Shown in pieces: positions 1-5,912 of a DNA stretch of 7,132 nt. The stretch's first letter is position 1, and every line of letters begins with the position of its first letter. This DNA is from an uncultured Bdellovibrio sp. (GTDB lineage: Bacteria; Bdellovibrionota; Bdellovibrionia; Bdellovibrionales; Bdellovibrionaceae), in NCBI GenBank assembly GCA_937871355.1, contig CALMPX010000198.1:1-7132 (forward strand), given 5' to 3'. Under the pieces are notes generated by a model, which made no database searches, had not been told where the DNA came from, and was given only the letters and a program-made list of their open reading frames with translations. The translations under genes were made by a program, and so were the position numbers.

Positions 1-1679
1 TGGCTGTCCCAATCTTGCAATGTATTTTTAATTTGATCGTCGGCTTTGATTTGCTCTAACATCGTTTTTAATCGCTGAGCGGCCCCGAAGAAATTATTAT
101 TCAAGAACATTTTCTTTTGCATATCTAAATCAATTTTAGGTGCGGAATCTAAGTTTAATTTCAATGCGTTGAATCGTTCGCTCGGCTCCCAGTAACCACT
201 AATTTTATTTTCGTCATAATCCACCGGTGGTTTTTGATTAGCGCTGAGAATGTAACCTTGTTTTGGATTTTGCATCTGCGGAATATCATTGTCGTCGACG
301 GCGTTAGTCATATTGTCTTGTGAATAAAAATCTTTTTGAGTCACGGTGCGAATTTTCCAGAAGGGCTCAGATCTTTTCGGAAAATAGCCTAAAATTTTCC
401 AGGCTATGTTTCCTGATTTATCAGCCCAACTGACATTTAAACCAGGCGCACGTCCTTTTTTGACGGCGGCATAAAACTGATCGATGGTTTTAGCGTGAGC
501 TAAATCATAGAAAGCTTCGATGGTGTAGTTGTCATCGCGGAAATAATGCCAAGCCATAATGGCATCTTGATTGCTTTTAAGTAATTGGTTGATGACGGGG
601 CCGAATTTTGTGTCTTCGATCACCATTTTAACTGGTTTATCATTTTTCACAAGAATAGTTTCAGTGCGACTGGTGTAGTGATTTTTATCTGGATCTAATA
701 ATAAATCTATTTCATCCGATGTGGACATCGTGAGGGCCCAGGCTTTATCGCGGTTGTGACCAATTAAAGCGAATGGTATAATGGGAATAAAGTGACCGTA
801 CAATTCAAAATCAGGAGACTTTAAATGAGCTTCGTACCAAACACTGGGATTGGAATAGGCTATATGCGGATCATTCGCTAAAGTAGCAAACCCCGAGGCA
901 CTTTTTTCAGGTGAAATAACCCAGCTTTGGCTGCCATCAAGACTTGGAATAAAGTTTTCCGGGTCAATTTCAGTTAACGATTTTAAATCTAGAAACGAAG
1001 TTTTAACCGCGGCTGTTTTACTTTCTTTTCTTTCATTAAGATTTGATCCGATTAATTCACTCAGTTCTTTTTCGCTAATTTGGTTCGAAAGTTTCGTGAT
1101 AATGGCATCACTAAAATAGGCTTTCGAGAAAGAGAAAGACATAATGCCACTGAAAGCTAAAACATCTTCAACGGTAACGGGTTCAGGTTTAAGACCAAGT
1201 AAAACCATTTCAATCGGTTTTGGACAACTTTTCACACAGGCATTGACTCCGATGAGCCATGATTCTAGATCGCTGATCAATTCAGGATTTATCTTACTTT
1301 TATTTTTGGCATACCAATTTGTCATGTAGTGCTTAATACCGATCGAACGAATGACTTTATCAGTCTCAATTGTTTTATTTCCAAACCATTCTGATAGACG
1401 GCCGGAACCAATCATTTTTTGCATTTGAATCTGAAAAAAACGATCTTGCATGACGGTATAGCCAAAAGTTTTGTATAGATCTGATCGGCTGTTTGTCGAT
1501 GAAATATGCGGGATTCCGTAATCATCATAAAATACGTTCGTCGTCGCACTGAGCTCAGGCAGAGTGATTTTACCTTTGTATGTTGGTGAAAAGTGAGATT
1601 TGGAATAAATGTAACCGACAGAAATAATAATGACGAGTATAAGTACAATATATTTTAAAATTTTGGTGAAGTATTTCAT
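1..1679 (-). CDS. Penicillin acylase family protein (N-terminal nucleophile amidohydrolase), partial, 3' end outside window
   Basis: This is the N-terminal 559 codons of a penicillin-acylase-family Ntn hydrolase; family members are usually about 750-850 residues, so some 200 or more are missing beyond the left edge. The family hydrolyses amide bonds in substrates such as beta-lactams or acyl-homoserine lactones after autocleavage into alpha and beta chains. Residues 7-26 form a hydrophobic segment with no lipobox or clear cleavage site, so it is probably a periplasm-facing membrane anchor. The alpha-chain shows YDDYGIPHI (51-59), MQDRFFQ (77-83) and GRLSEWFG (93-100). The beta chain would start at Ser250 in DGSQSW, the expected nucleophile, followed by ANDPH (268-272), GHN (307-309) and SANQKP (479-484), whose Asn481 fits the oxyanion-hole Asn. 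The ATG lies two bases after the elbB stop with no strong Shine-Dalgarno, suggesting coupling. Catalytic residues seem intact; the substrate cannot be read from the sequence. Confidence 0.93.
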   Translation of the reverse strand, partial: MKYFTKILKYIVLILVIIISVGYIYSKSHFSPTYKGKITLPELSATTNVFYDDYGIPHISSTNSRSDLYKTFGYTVMQDRFFQIQMQKMIGSGRLSEWFGNKTIETDKVIRSIGIKHYMTNWYAKNKSKINPELISDLESWLIGVNACVKSCPKPIEMVLLGLKPEPVTVEDVLAFSGIMSFSFSKAYFSDAIITKLSNQISEKELSELIGSNLNERKESKTAAVKTSFLDLKSLTEIDPENFIPSLDGSQSWVISPEKSASGFATLANDPHIAYSNPSVWYEAHLKSPDFELYGHFIPIIPFALIGHNRDKAWALTMSTSDEIDLLLDPDKNHYTSRTETILVKNDKPVKMVIEDTKFGPVINQLLKSNQDAIMAWHYFRDDNYTIEAFYDLAHAKTIDQFYAAVKKGRAPGLNVSWADKSGNIAWKILGYFPKRSEPFWKIRTVTQKDFYSQDNMTNAVDDNDIPQMQNPKQGYILSANQKPPVDYDENKISGYWEPSERFNALKLNLDSAPKIDLDMQKKMFLNNNFFGAAQRLKTMLEQIKADDQIKNTLQDWDS

Positions 1680-1681
1680 GA

Positions 1682-2338
1682 TTAGGCCATTTCTACGAGT
1701 TCTTTAATCATTAAACGAATACCGGTATGAACTTCAAAAGGCGTGACCTCATCGTTCATGTAGGCCGGTGTCGATAATAATTTACAGTCTCGGTCGGTTA
1801 TGTAGTCGTTACTCGGGCAATTTTCGTGTTGGATATTCATTTTTTTTAATCGAGGAATCAGTTCAGAAGTTTCACCAAGTGTAATGAGCGGATGATACTT
1901 TTTAAGAACTTGAGCCACCAGAAAAGGCGCGATACAAATGGCTCCGATAGGTTTACTTTGTTCGTGAAATTTTAAGATGGCTTTTTCTAAACTCAAATGA
2001 ACAGAAAACTTTTCGTTATCAATAGAAAAATTTGACAAGTTTTTAAGTAGACCAGATCCACCGGGAAGAACCAAGGCATCATAGTCATCAGGATTTAATT
2101 CTTCGATCGATAAAGATTTACCACGCGTTAAACGGCATGATTCTATTAAGGCATTTCGAGTTTGGTTTTCTTCTTGTTTTCTAGTTTTATGATTCTGGCA
2201 GATAAATTCCTGATCAAAGCTGAAGAACGTGATTTGAGCTTTGAGTTCAGACAGAGAAATTGAAGCGCTAACAGTTTCAGTAGGCTCGGAGCCATCTTGG
2301 CCGCCGACCCCTAGCATAATAAGAGCAATTTTTTTCAT
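1682..2338 (-). CDS. elbB: ElbB-like glyoxalase / DJ-1/PfpI superfamily protein
   Basis: The 218-residue protein matches E. coli ElbB (217 residues, as I recall it) from end to end, so it appears complete. ElbB is a cytosolic class I glutamine amidotransferase-like protein of the DJ-1/PfpI superfamily. It was historically tied to isoprenoid synthesis and later described as a weak glyoxalase III converting glyoxal to glycolate. Visible landmarks are MKKIALIMLG at the start, DGSE (15-18, with the conserved Glu18), ETVSAS (21-26), TRNALIE (60-66), LPGGSGLLKNLSNF (91-104), the nucleophile elbow GAICIAP with Cys135, CPSNDYITD (174-182) and TPAYM (190-194). The start sits 19 bases after the lipoprotein stop, with only a weak AGAG ribosome site. 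The gene is followed two bases later by the penicillin-acylase gene. Family assignment is firm; the physiological substrate is uncertain. Confidence 0.93.
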   Translation of the reverse strand: MKKIALIMLGVGGQDGSEPTETVSASISLSELKAQITFFSFDQEFICQNHKTRKQEENQTRNALIESCRLTRGKSLSIEELNPDDYDALVLPGGSGLLKNLSNFSIDNEKFSVHLSLEKAILKFHEQSKPIGAICIAPFLVAQVLKKYHPLITLGETSELIPRLKKMNIQHENCPSNDYITDRDCKLLSTPAYMNDEVTPFEVHTGIRLMIKELVEMA

Positions 2339-2357
2339 GCTCTATTTTTATAAAATA

Positions 2358-3203
2358 TTACGGTTCTTGTCCATATGAAAAGTTGTTCAGCGACATGCAG
2401 TCTTCAGCCAAGACTTTTCTATTGCCATTATCCATTAATCCACGAACGCAGTAAGACATCACTTTAGATAAGAACGGCAATTGTGGAGAGACTTTAAAAG
2501 TGTAGTGCGTGCGGTACGGTTTGCCATCAGAAGTAGCTACTCCTCTGTCTAGCATATCGAATTCGATCTTTTTAATATCAATCAAGCAGTCGTTAATATC
2601 AGGGCAAACCTTGGCGCTGGCCAATTCTGGTTTTAAATACATCTTCGATTGGTCCATTTTTAAGTTATGGCAAGTGACTTTGTCTTCACGGCAACCTTGA
2701 ATCGCAAAGTAGGCATAGGCCCGGTAAAGGAAAAAGGGAACAGGCGCAGCGTCCTGAGCGTGAACATTTCGAGCTAAAGCACGAGGTATATCAGCGGCTT
2801 TGGCCAAAGTATTAGCTGTGGTCGACGACGATTCAATAATCATCTGATAAGGCAGATTCGATAAAGAGCTTTCTGAGTTAATAAAATCTTGTTTATTAAA
2901 CAAGAAATCTAATGTGAGCGTTTGCGGTGTTTCCGTGACTCCGGTAACAAAAAGATCTTGCTTGTAACGTTTGGTTACTTGCGTCTCTTCGAAAATGGTT
3001 GTCGCGGTAAATGAGTTGATCTCATTTTTATGGATATCGGCATAGTTTAATATGCCGATACTATCGCTCATTTTACTCTGAAGTTCATCAGAGTTAATAG
3101 CCGGCCCCAAATCCTGCGAATCTAAATCTTGTTTTTTCATACAAGCTGGCAGAAGAGAGCAACAGAACACAAAAATGAATAAATTGCGGAAGTTATTTTT
3201 CAT
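2358..3203 (-). CDS. Predicted lipoprotein of unknown function with six cysteines
   Basis: I do not recognise a family for this 281-residue protein. The N-terminus is a lipoprotein signal: a basic start (MKNNFRN), a hydrophobic stretch, and the lipobox LPAC with Cys21 as the acylated residue. Met follows the Cys rather than Asp, which by the classical rule favours outer-membrane sorting. The chain carries six further cysteines at 171, 178, 200, 206, 252 and 269, all in the C-terminal half, which fits up to three disulfides in the periplasm. The segment around residues 40-150 is Ser/Thr-rich with short beta-like stretches and no recognisable motif. I chose the ATG at 3203 because it overlaps the upstream stop as ATGA and gives a normal signal peptide. 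An in-frame ATG at 3227 would add eight residues (MGMGLGFS) but has no ribosome site. It is probably co-expressed with the acetyltransferase upstream and elbB downstream. Confidence 0.85.
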   Translation of the reverse strand: MKNNFRNLFIFVFCCSLLPACMKKQDLDSQDLGPAINSDELQSKMSDSIGILNYADIHKNEINSFTATTIFEETQVTKRYKQDLFVTGVTETPQTLTLDFLFNKQDFINSESSLSNLPYQMIIESSSTTANTLAKAADIPRALARNVHAQDAAPVPFFLYRAYAYFAIQGCREDKVTCHNLKMDQSKMYLKPELASAKVCPDINDCLIDIKKIEFDMLDRGVATSDGKPYRTHYTFKVSPQLPFLSKVMSYCVRGLMDNGNRKVLAEDCMSLNNFSYGQEP

Positions 3204-4309
3204 ACTGAATCCCAACCCCATACCCATAATGGTAATGGAAAAACTTTTTCAAGAACTTGAGTTGTATCTGCTGATACAAACCCTAAATCTTTAATTGAAG
3301 TAGGGCCGAACACGATTTTAACAAAGTCGGCCTCATTTTTTAAAGTATACAAATCTGTTTTATGACCAAAAATAATTTCATCATTCTTTTTTTCTAAAGT
3401 AATTTGATCAAAACCTTCAGCTAAGAACATTTTCTTAATTTTCACAGCAAGACGTTCGAAATGAGTTATTTTAATCAGGCCTAAGAAACCATCATTGGAG
3501 ATATCACAGATGAGTGATAATCTATTTTTTAAATTAGTGCTGTGATGTGGGCACATAAAAGTGTAAGGTTTTTTTTCAGATTGAACTATGTAGCTTAATA
3601 AATCGAGTACATCAGGTACAGATCCGCCCCATTCATGGATATAGTTTTGCAAATCCACGCCTTTACCTTCTACAGCGTAAGCGACCAATTGATTTTGAGG
3701 TGTCCACATGGTGAAGACATTGGAATTAGGAATGTTTAAATACTGATGAACTTCATCCACTGTGCGCACGCTGTTGACGGTATGTTGATTGTAGAGTTTA
3801 AGAATCGCGGCAGGATCAATACGTGTTGATTTCATAAATTTAAAATCTTTATTGACGATCGGTGGCGCTTTGGAAATCAAATAAGAGTGTTCAAAACCGG
3901 CTAACTCAAAACCAAACTTACGATAAAAATCATATTGATCGGACCACAGCAGTATAAGATCACAGTCTTGGGCGTGAGCTTTAGAAATGCAGTTTTCTAA
4001 ATTTTTTGTGCTCAAACCTTGATGGCGCGAGGCTGGATCAGTCACAACGGAACCTATCGCTCCAATTTTAAAAATGGCATGGGGCGTTTTGCAAATGAAG
4101 GGTTTTAATAGAGCATGAGATAAGATTTTTTCTTCGAGCTCATCGGTGATGATGCTCATGTTGTGGAGATTGGCTGAGCTCACGGCTGTCGGGTACTCTT
4201 TGGTGATAGGCCAAGCGACATTAAGACGTAAGTTTTTATTTAAAAAATCGACCACTTTATTCAATTCAACCGGCGCAGGTGAACGGGCAATCATATTGGA
4301 ATCTTCCAT
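3200..4309 (-). CDS. GNAT family N-acetyltransferase, Eis-like
   Basis: The 369-residue cytosolic protein looks like an Eis-type acetyltransferase, which transfers acetyl from acetyl-CoA to an amine and is built as an active GNAT domain, a second degenerate GNAT domain and a C-terminal sterol-carrier-like (SCP2) domain. The acetyl-CoA loop is visible as VVTDPASRHQGLS (88-100), followed by LLWSDQYDFYRKFGFELAG (120-138). Tyr129 in FYRKFGF occupies the place of the catalytic Tyr of the Eis motif iYgrFGYg. Residues about 150-240 (LYNQH, VFTMW, EWGGS) fit the second GNAT fold. The tail with KIVFGPTS (331-338) and FPLPLWVWGWDSV (357-369) fits the SCP2-like end; in Mycobacterium Eis the C-terminal carboxylate takes part in catalysis. 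The start is supported by AAAGGAG six bases upstream. The stop overlaps the lipoprotein start as ATGA. Substrate is unknown; aminoglycoside modification is possible for the family but not shown here. Confidence 0.87.
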   Translation of the reverse strand: MEDSNMIARSPAPVELNKVVDFLNKNLRLNVAWPITKEYPTAVSSANLHNMSIITDELEEKILSHALLKPFICKTPHAIFKIGAIGSVVTDPASRHQGLSTKNLENCISKAHAQDCDLILLWSDQYDFYRKFGFELAGFEHSYLISKAPPIVNKDFKFMKSTRIDPAAILKLYNQHTVNSVRTVDEVHQYLNIPNSNVFTMWTPQNQLVAYAVEGKGVDLQNYIHEWGGSVPDVLDLLSYIVQSEKKPYTFMCPHHSTNLKNRLSLICDISNDGFLGLIKITHFERLAVKIKKMFLAEGFDQITLEKKNDEIIFGHKTDLYTLKNEADFVKIVFGPTSIKDLGFVSADTTQVLEKVFPLPLWVWGWDSV

Positions 4310-4315
4310 GAGCAG

Positions 4316-4322
4316 CTCCTTT
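4316..4322 (-). promoter_or_regulatory. Ribosome binding site of the GNAT gene
   Basis: On the minus strand the sequence reads AAAGGAG, then CTGCTC, then the ATG. This is a near-perfect Shine-Dalgarno with six-base spacing and it fixes the start of the acetyltransferase at 4309 rather than the second Met codon five codons later. It is the strongest ribosome site in the leftward cluster; the three downstream genes have weak sites or rely on coupling. Confidence 0.8.
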
Positions 4323-4397
4323 AAATACTATCTCAAGCTAGTAATCCCTTAATAATACCGCAGATTTTGTATTTTTTGGTGTTTGACCTATATGAAA

Positions 4398-4426
4398 TTG
4401 ACTTAGGCCCAGAACTTTTTTACATT
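4398..4426 (+). promoter_or_regulatory. Candidate sigma70-type promoter for the ferredoxin-nth cluster
   Basis: TTGACT (4398-4403, five of six consensus bases) is followed after exactly 17 bases by TACATT (4421-4426, four of six, with the key TAnnnT pattern). Transcription would begin near 4433 and leave an untranslated leader of roughly 65 bases. The consensus is that of E. coli, and in AT-rich DNA such matches arise by chance, so this is a candidate only. Confidence 0.4.
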
Positions 4427-4435
4427 GTCGAATGT
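4422..4435. repeat. Short palindrome overlapping a candidate -10 element
   Basis: ACATT-GTCG-AATGT is a perfect inverted repeat with five-base arms and a four-base centre. It overlaps the candidate -10 at 4421-4426 and the predicted transcription start, where a repressor could bind. Five-base arms can occur by chance, and I do not recognise the site as that of a known regulator. Confidence 0.3.
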
Positions 4436-4436
4436 C

Positions 4437-4464
4437 TCGACTGACCTTGAGTAGAGGTTATAAA
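4437..4464 (+). promoter_or_regulatory. Alternative promoter candidate closer to the ferredoxin start
   Basis: TCGACT (4437-4442, four of six bases) and TATAAA (4459-4464, five of six) are separated by 16 bases. Transcription would begin near 4471, giving a leader of about 28 bases. It has a better -10 but a poorer -35 than the candidate at 4398-4426, and only one of the two may be real. Confidence 0.3.
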
Positions 4465-4489
4465 AATGGAATTTCTGTAAAATAATGTT

Positions 4490-4493
4490 GGAG
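4490..4493 (+). promoter_or_regulatory. Ribosome binding site that decides the GTG start of the ferredoxin
   Basis: GGAG sits five bases ahead of the GTG at 4499. No ATG is available near this position in the frame, and the next Met codon in the protein lies between the third and fourth cluster cysteines. The site therefore supports GTG initiation. Confidence 0.75.
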
Positions 4494-4498
4494 CAATT

Positions 4499-4738
4499 GT
4501 GGCTGATTTAAAGCAAAAGTGGAAAGAAAACATAAGTGGAAAAGTATTCGTTGATCAATCTTGTATTGCCTGTGACGCTTGCGTTCTGACCGCACCGAAA
4601 AATTTTGCTATGCACGAAGAAGACGGTCATGCTTTTGTTTCCAAACAACCAGAATCACCAGAAGAAGCGGCTTTAGTTAAGGAAGCGATAGAAGGTTGTC
4701 CTGTAGAAGCTATCGGCGATTTCGGTGACGATACTTAG
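4499..4738 (+). CDS. 4Fe-4S single-cluster ferredoxin
   Basis: This 79-residue acidic cytosolic protein is a small electron carrier with one iron-sulfur cluster. The ligands are visible as SCIACDAC (Cys22, Cys25, Cys28) and GCPVEAI (Cys67). All four cysteines are present, so a 4Fe-4S rather than an obligate 3Fe-4S cluster is expected. The spacing and the phrases APKNF (32-36), EDGHAFV (41-47) and EGCPVEAI match monocluster ferredoxins of the Bacillus/Thermotoga type, and the length is typical. The N-terminal dozen residues (DLKQKWKENISG) form a charged extension that is longer than in the shortest family members. Translation starts at GTG behind a GGAG site. The last 14 bases overlap the start of nth, so the two proteins are probably made from one message. 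The redox partner cannot be told from the sequence. Confidence 0.93.
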   Translation: MADLKQKWKENISGKVFVDQSCIACDACVLTAPKNFAMHEEDGHAFVSKQPESPEEAALVKEAIEGCPVEAIGDFGDDT

Positions 4739-5396
4739 ACCAAAGTCCAAAACCAAAGTTCAAAATAAATTCACTGAAAATTTTCCAATCGTTTTAAAAG
4801 CTTTGAAGCAGCATTATCCAGAGGCTCACTGCGCTCTCGATTATCAAAATCCTTTTCAATTGTTAATTGCTACAATTCTTTCAGCTCAGTGCACCGATGA
4901 GCGTGTCAACAAAGTCACTCCTCCACTTTTTAAGAAATATCCAGACGCAAAATCCATGTCAGTGGCAGATGTCTTGGATTTAGAAAAGTTAATTCATTCA
5001 GCTGGTTTTTATAAAAATAAGGCTAAAAATATTAAAGCCTGTTGCGAAATTTTATTTGAAAAACATAACAACAAAGTTCCTGCAGATCTGAGGGCTTTAG
5101 TGCAACTTCCTGGTGTGGGTCGCAAAACAGCAAATGTCGTGTTGGGAAATGCTTTTGGAATTGCAAGCGGCGTGGTGGTGGATACTCATGTCACTCGCTT
5201 ATCCAAGCGTTTGGGCTGGGTTAAAATCGATGATGCCGTCAAAATCGAACAGATTTTAAATACGATTTGTCCTGAATCTGATTGGATAATGTTGTCTCAT
5301 TACTTGATTTCTCATGGTCGAGTTGTCTGCAAGGCGCGATCTCCTCAATGTGAGGACTGTTTTTTATTGAATAGTTGTCCTCAAAGATTTTTGTGA
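4725..5396 (+). CDS. nth: Endonuclease III (DNA glycosylase / AP lyase)
   Basis: Nth removes oxidised pyrimidines from DNA and cleaves the abasic site by beta-elimination, as part of base-excision repair. The 223-residue protein shows the whole family pattern: PFQLLIATILSAQCTD (43-58), the helix-hairpin-helix LPGVGRKTANVVLG (128-141) with catalytic Lys134, VVDTHV (151-156) with catalytic Asp153, and the C-terminal 4Fe-4S loop with Cys202, Cys209, Cys212 and Cys218 in C-x6-C-x2-C-x5-C spacing. All key residues are present. E. coli Nth is 211 residues; the extra length is mostly a basic N-terminal extension of about 15 residues. The GTG start lies inside the ferredoxin gene with no clear ribosome site, which points to coupling. 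It is the only canonical start that keeps the first helix, because the next one, TTG at 4803, would remove part of it. Confidence 0.96.
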   Translation: MTILRPKSKTKVQNKFTENFPIVLKALKQHYPEAHCALDYQNPFQLLIATILSAQCTDERVNKVTPPLFKKYPDAKSMSVADVLDLEKLIHSAGFYKNKAKNIKACCEILFEKHNNKVPADLRALVQLPGVGRKTANVVLGNAFGIASGVVVDTHVTRLSKRLGWVKIDDAVKIEQILNTICPESDWIMLSHYLISHGRVVCKARSPQCEDCFLLNSCPQRFL

Positions 5397-5416
5397 GTAT
5401 GCTTTTTATATCAGTC

Positions 5417-5420
5417 GGAG
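5417..5420 (+). promoter_or_regulatory. Ribosome binding site of the DoxX-family gene
   Basis: GGAG lies six bases ahead of the ATG at 5427, in the 30-base gap after nth. It supports the chosen start and indicates independent initiation rather than coupling to nth. The gap is too short to hold an obvious terminator. Confidence 0.7.
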
Positions 5421-5426
5421 TTTATA

Positions 5427-5909
5427 ATGCTGCAAGCTTACTTTGAAAGTATCAAATACGTTGGTCATCTTTTACCCATTTCTCTGCTTAGAATATTTGT
5501 AGGCTATTTTTATTTGCAACAGGCCGTAGCGGATTGGAAACTTCATATTCTTTCAAATTCAACAGTCAGCGATCTGATCGTCGATGCTCTATCAAGTGAT
5601 AAAATGCCCTATTGGTACCGCATCTTTTTAAGTGAGCATGTTGTGCCTCATTGGAATATTTACGCCTTTGTTTTCGTAGGGCTTCAGTTGACGGTGGGGT
5701 TATCTTACTTGATTGGTTATGTCGTTCGCCCAGCTTCGATCATTGGTCTTATTTTATGCCTTAATTATATTGCCGTGGGAAACTCTCAACAGGAATTATT
5801 TTTTAGAATGATGATTGCCTGCCAAGTCACTTTTATGTGGGTGGGTGCCGGGCGTTGTCTGGGATTAGATTATTTTTTCTATAAACGCTATCGCGGCATT
5901 TGGTGGTAA
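5427..5909 (+). CDS. DoxX-family four-helix membrane protein
   Basis: The 160-residue protein has four predicted membrane helices at about 12-35, 77-100, 102-118 and 124-147, with a longer loop (36-76) between the first two. The pattern agrees with the DoxX family: LLRIFVGYFYLQQAVADW (20-37) in the first helix, a second helix rich in Gly and Leu ending in IGYVVRP (96-102), NYIAVGNSQQE (113-123) between helices three and four, and GAGRCLGLDYFFYKR (140-154) after the last. Family members are associated with quinol oxidase, thiosulfate oxidation and redox stress, but most have no assigned role. Helix count and length are normal. The gene has its own ribosome site, follows nth by 30 bases and precedes the thiamine-type binding protein by three bases, so expression with the transporter is likely. 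Family confidence is good from the sequence pattern; function is open. Confidence 0.78.
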   Translation: MLQAYFESIKYVGHLLPISLLRIFVGYFYLQQAVADWKLHILSNSTVSDLIVDALSSDKMPYWYRIFLSEHVVPHWNIYAFVFVGLQLTVGLSYLIGYVVRPASIIGLILCLNYIAVGNSQQELFFRMMIACQVTFMWVGAGRCLGLDYFFYKRYRGIWW

Positions 5910-5912
5910 TAC

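Larger units (their letters stand above)
4310..4498. promoter_or_regulatory. Divergent intergenic region between the two gene clusters
   Basis: These 189 AT-rich bases are the only intergenic stretch longer than 30 bases in the window and should hold the promoters of both clusters. Towards the ferredoxin I see two candidate sigma70-type promoters, listed separately. Towards the acetyltransferase, TATTAT and TAGTAT on the minus strand could serve as -10 elements, but neither has a convincing -35 partner at 16-18 bases. I see no stem-loop followed by a T-run and no recognisable riboswitch. A short palindrome lies at 4422-4435. Confidence 0.6.

Noticed and set aside
1144..1648. Small open frames on both strands within the penicillin-acylase region (1144-1329 plus; 1412-1648 minus, out of frame)
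   Set aside because: They lie inside a long minus-strand frame with strong family motifs and show no ribosome site or recognisable protein.
2339..2357. AT-rich near-palindrome between the lipoprotein and elbB as a terminator
   Set aside because: The possible stem is made only of A and T, with no GC-rich stem and no clear T-run in the right orientation, so it should not stop transcription.
2509..2700. Plus-strand open frame of 63 codons
   Set aside because: It is antisense to the lipoprotein gene, has no ribosome site and no recognisable domain.
3204..3227. Longer start for the lipoprotein (ATG at 3227)
   Set aside because: It would put eight residues ahead of a normal lipoprotein signal and lacks a ribosome site, while ATG 3203 forms an ATGA overlap with the upstream stop.
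4146..4352. Plus-strand open frame of 68 codons running into the intergenic region
   Set aside because: It is mostly antisense to the start of the acetyltransferase, whose strong ribosome site and motifs make the minus strand the coding one.
4310..4498. Possible TPP riboswitch controlling the rightward cluster, given the thiamine transporter genes
   Set aside because: I see neither the conserved CUGAGA-type element nor the second conserved stem sequence of the THI box, here or in the 30-base gap before the DoxX gene.
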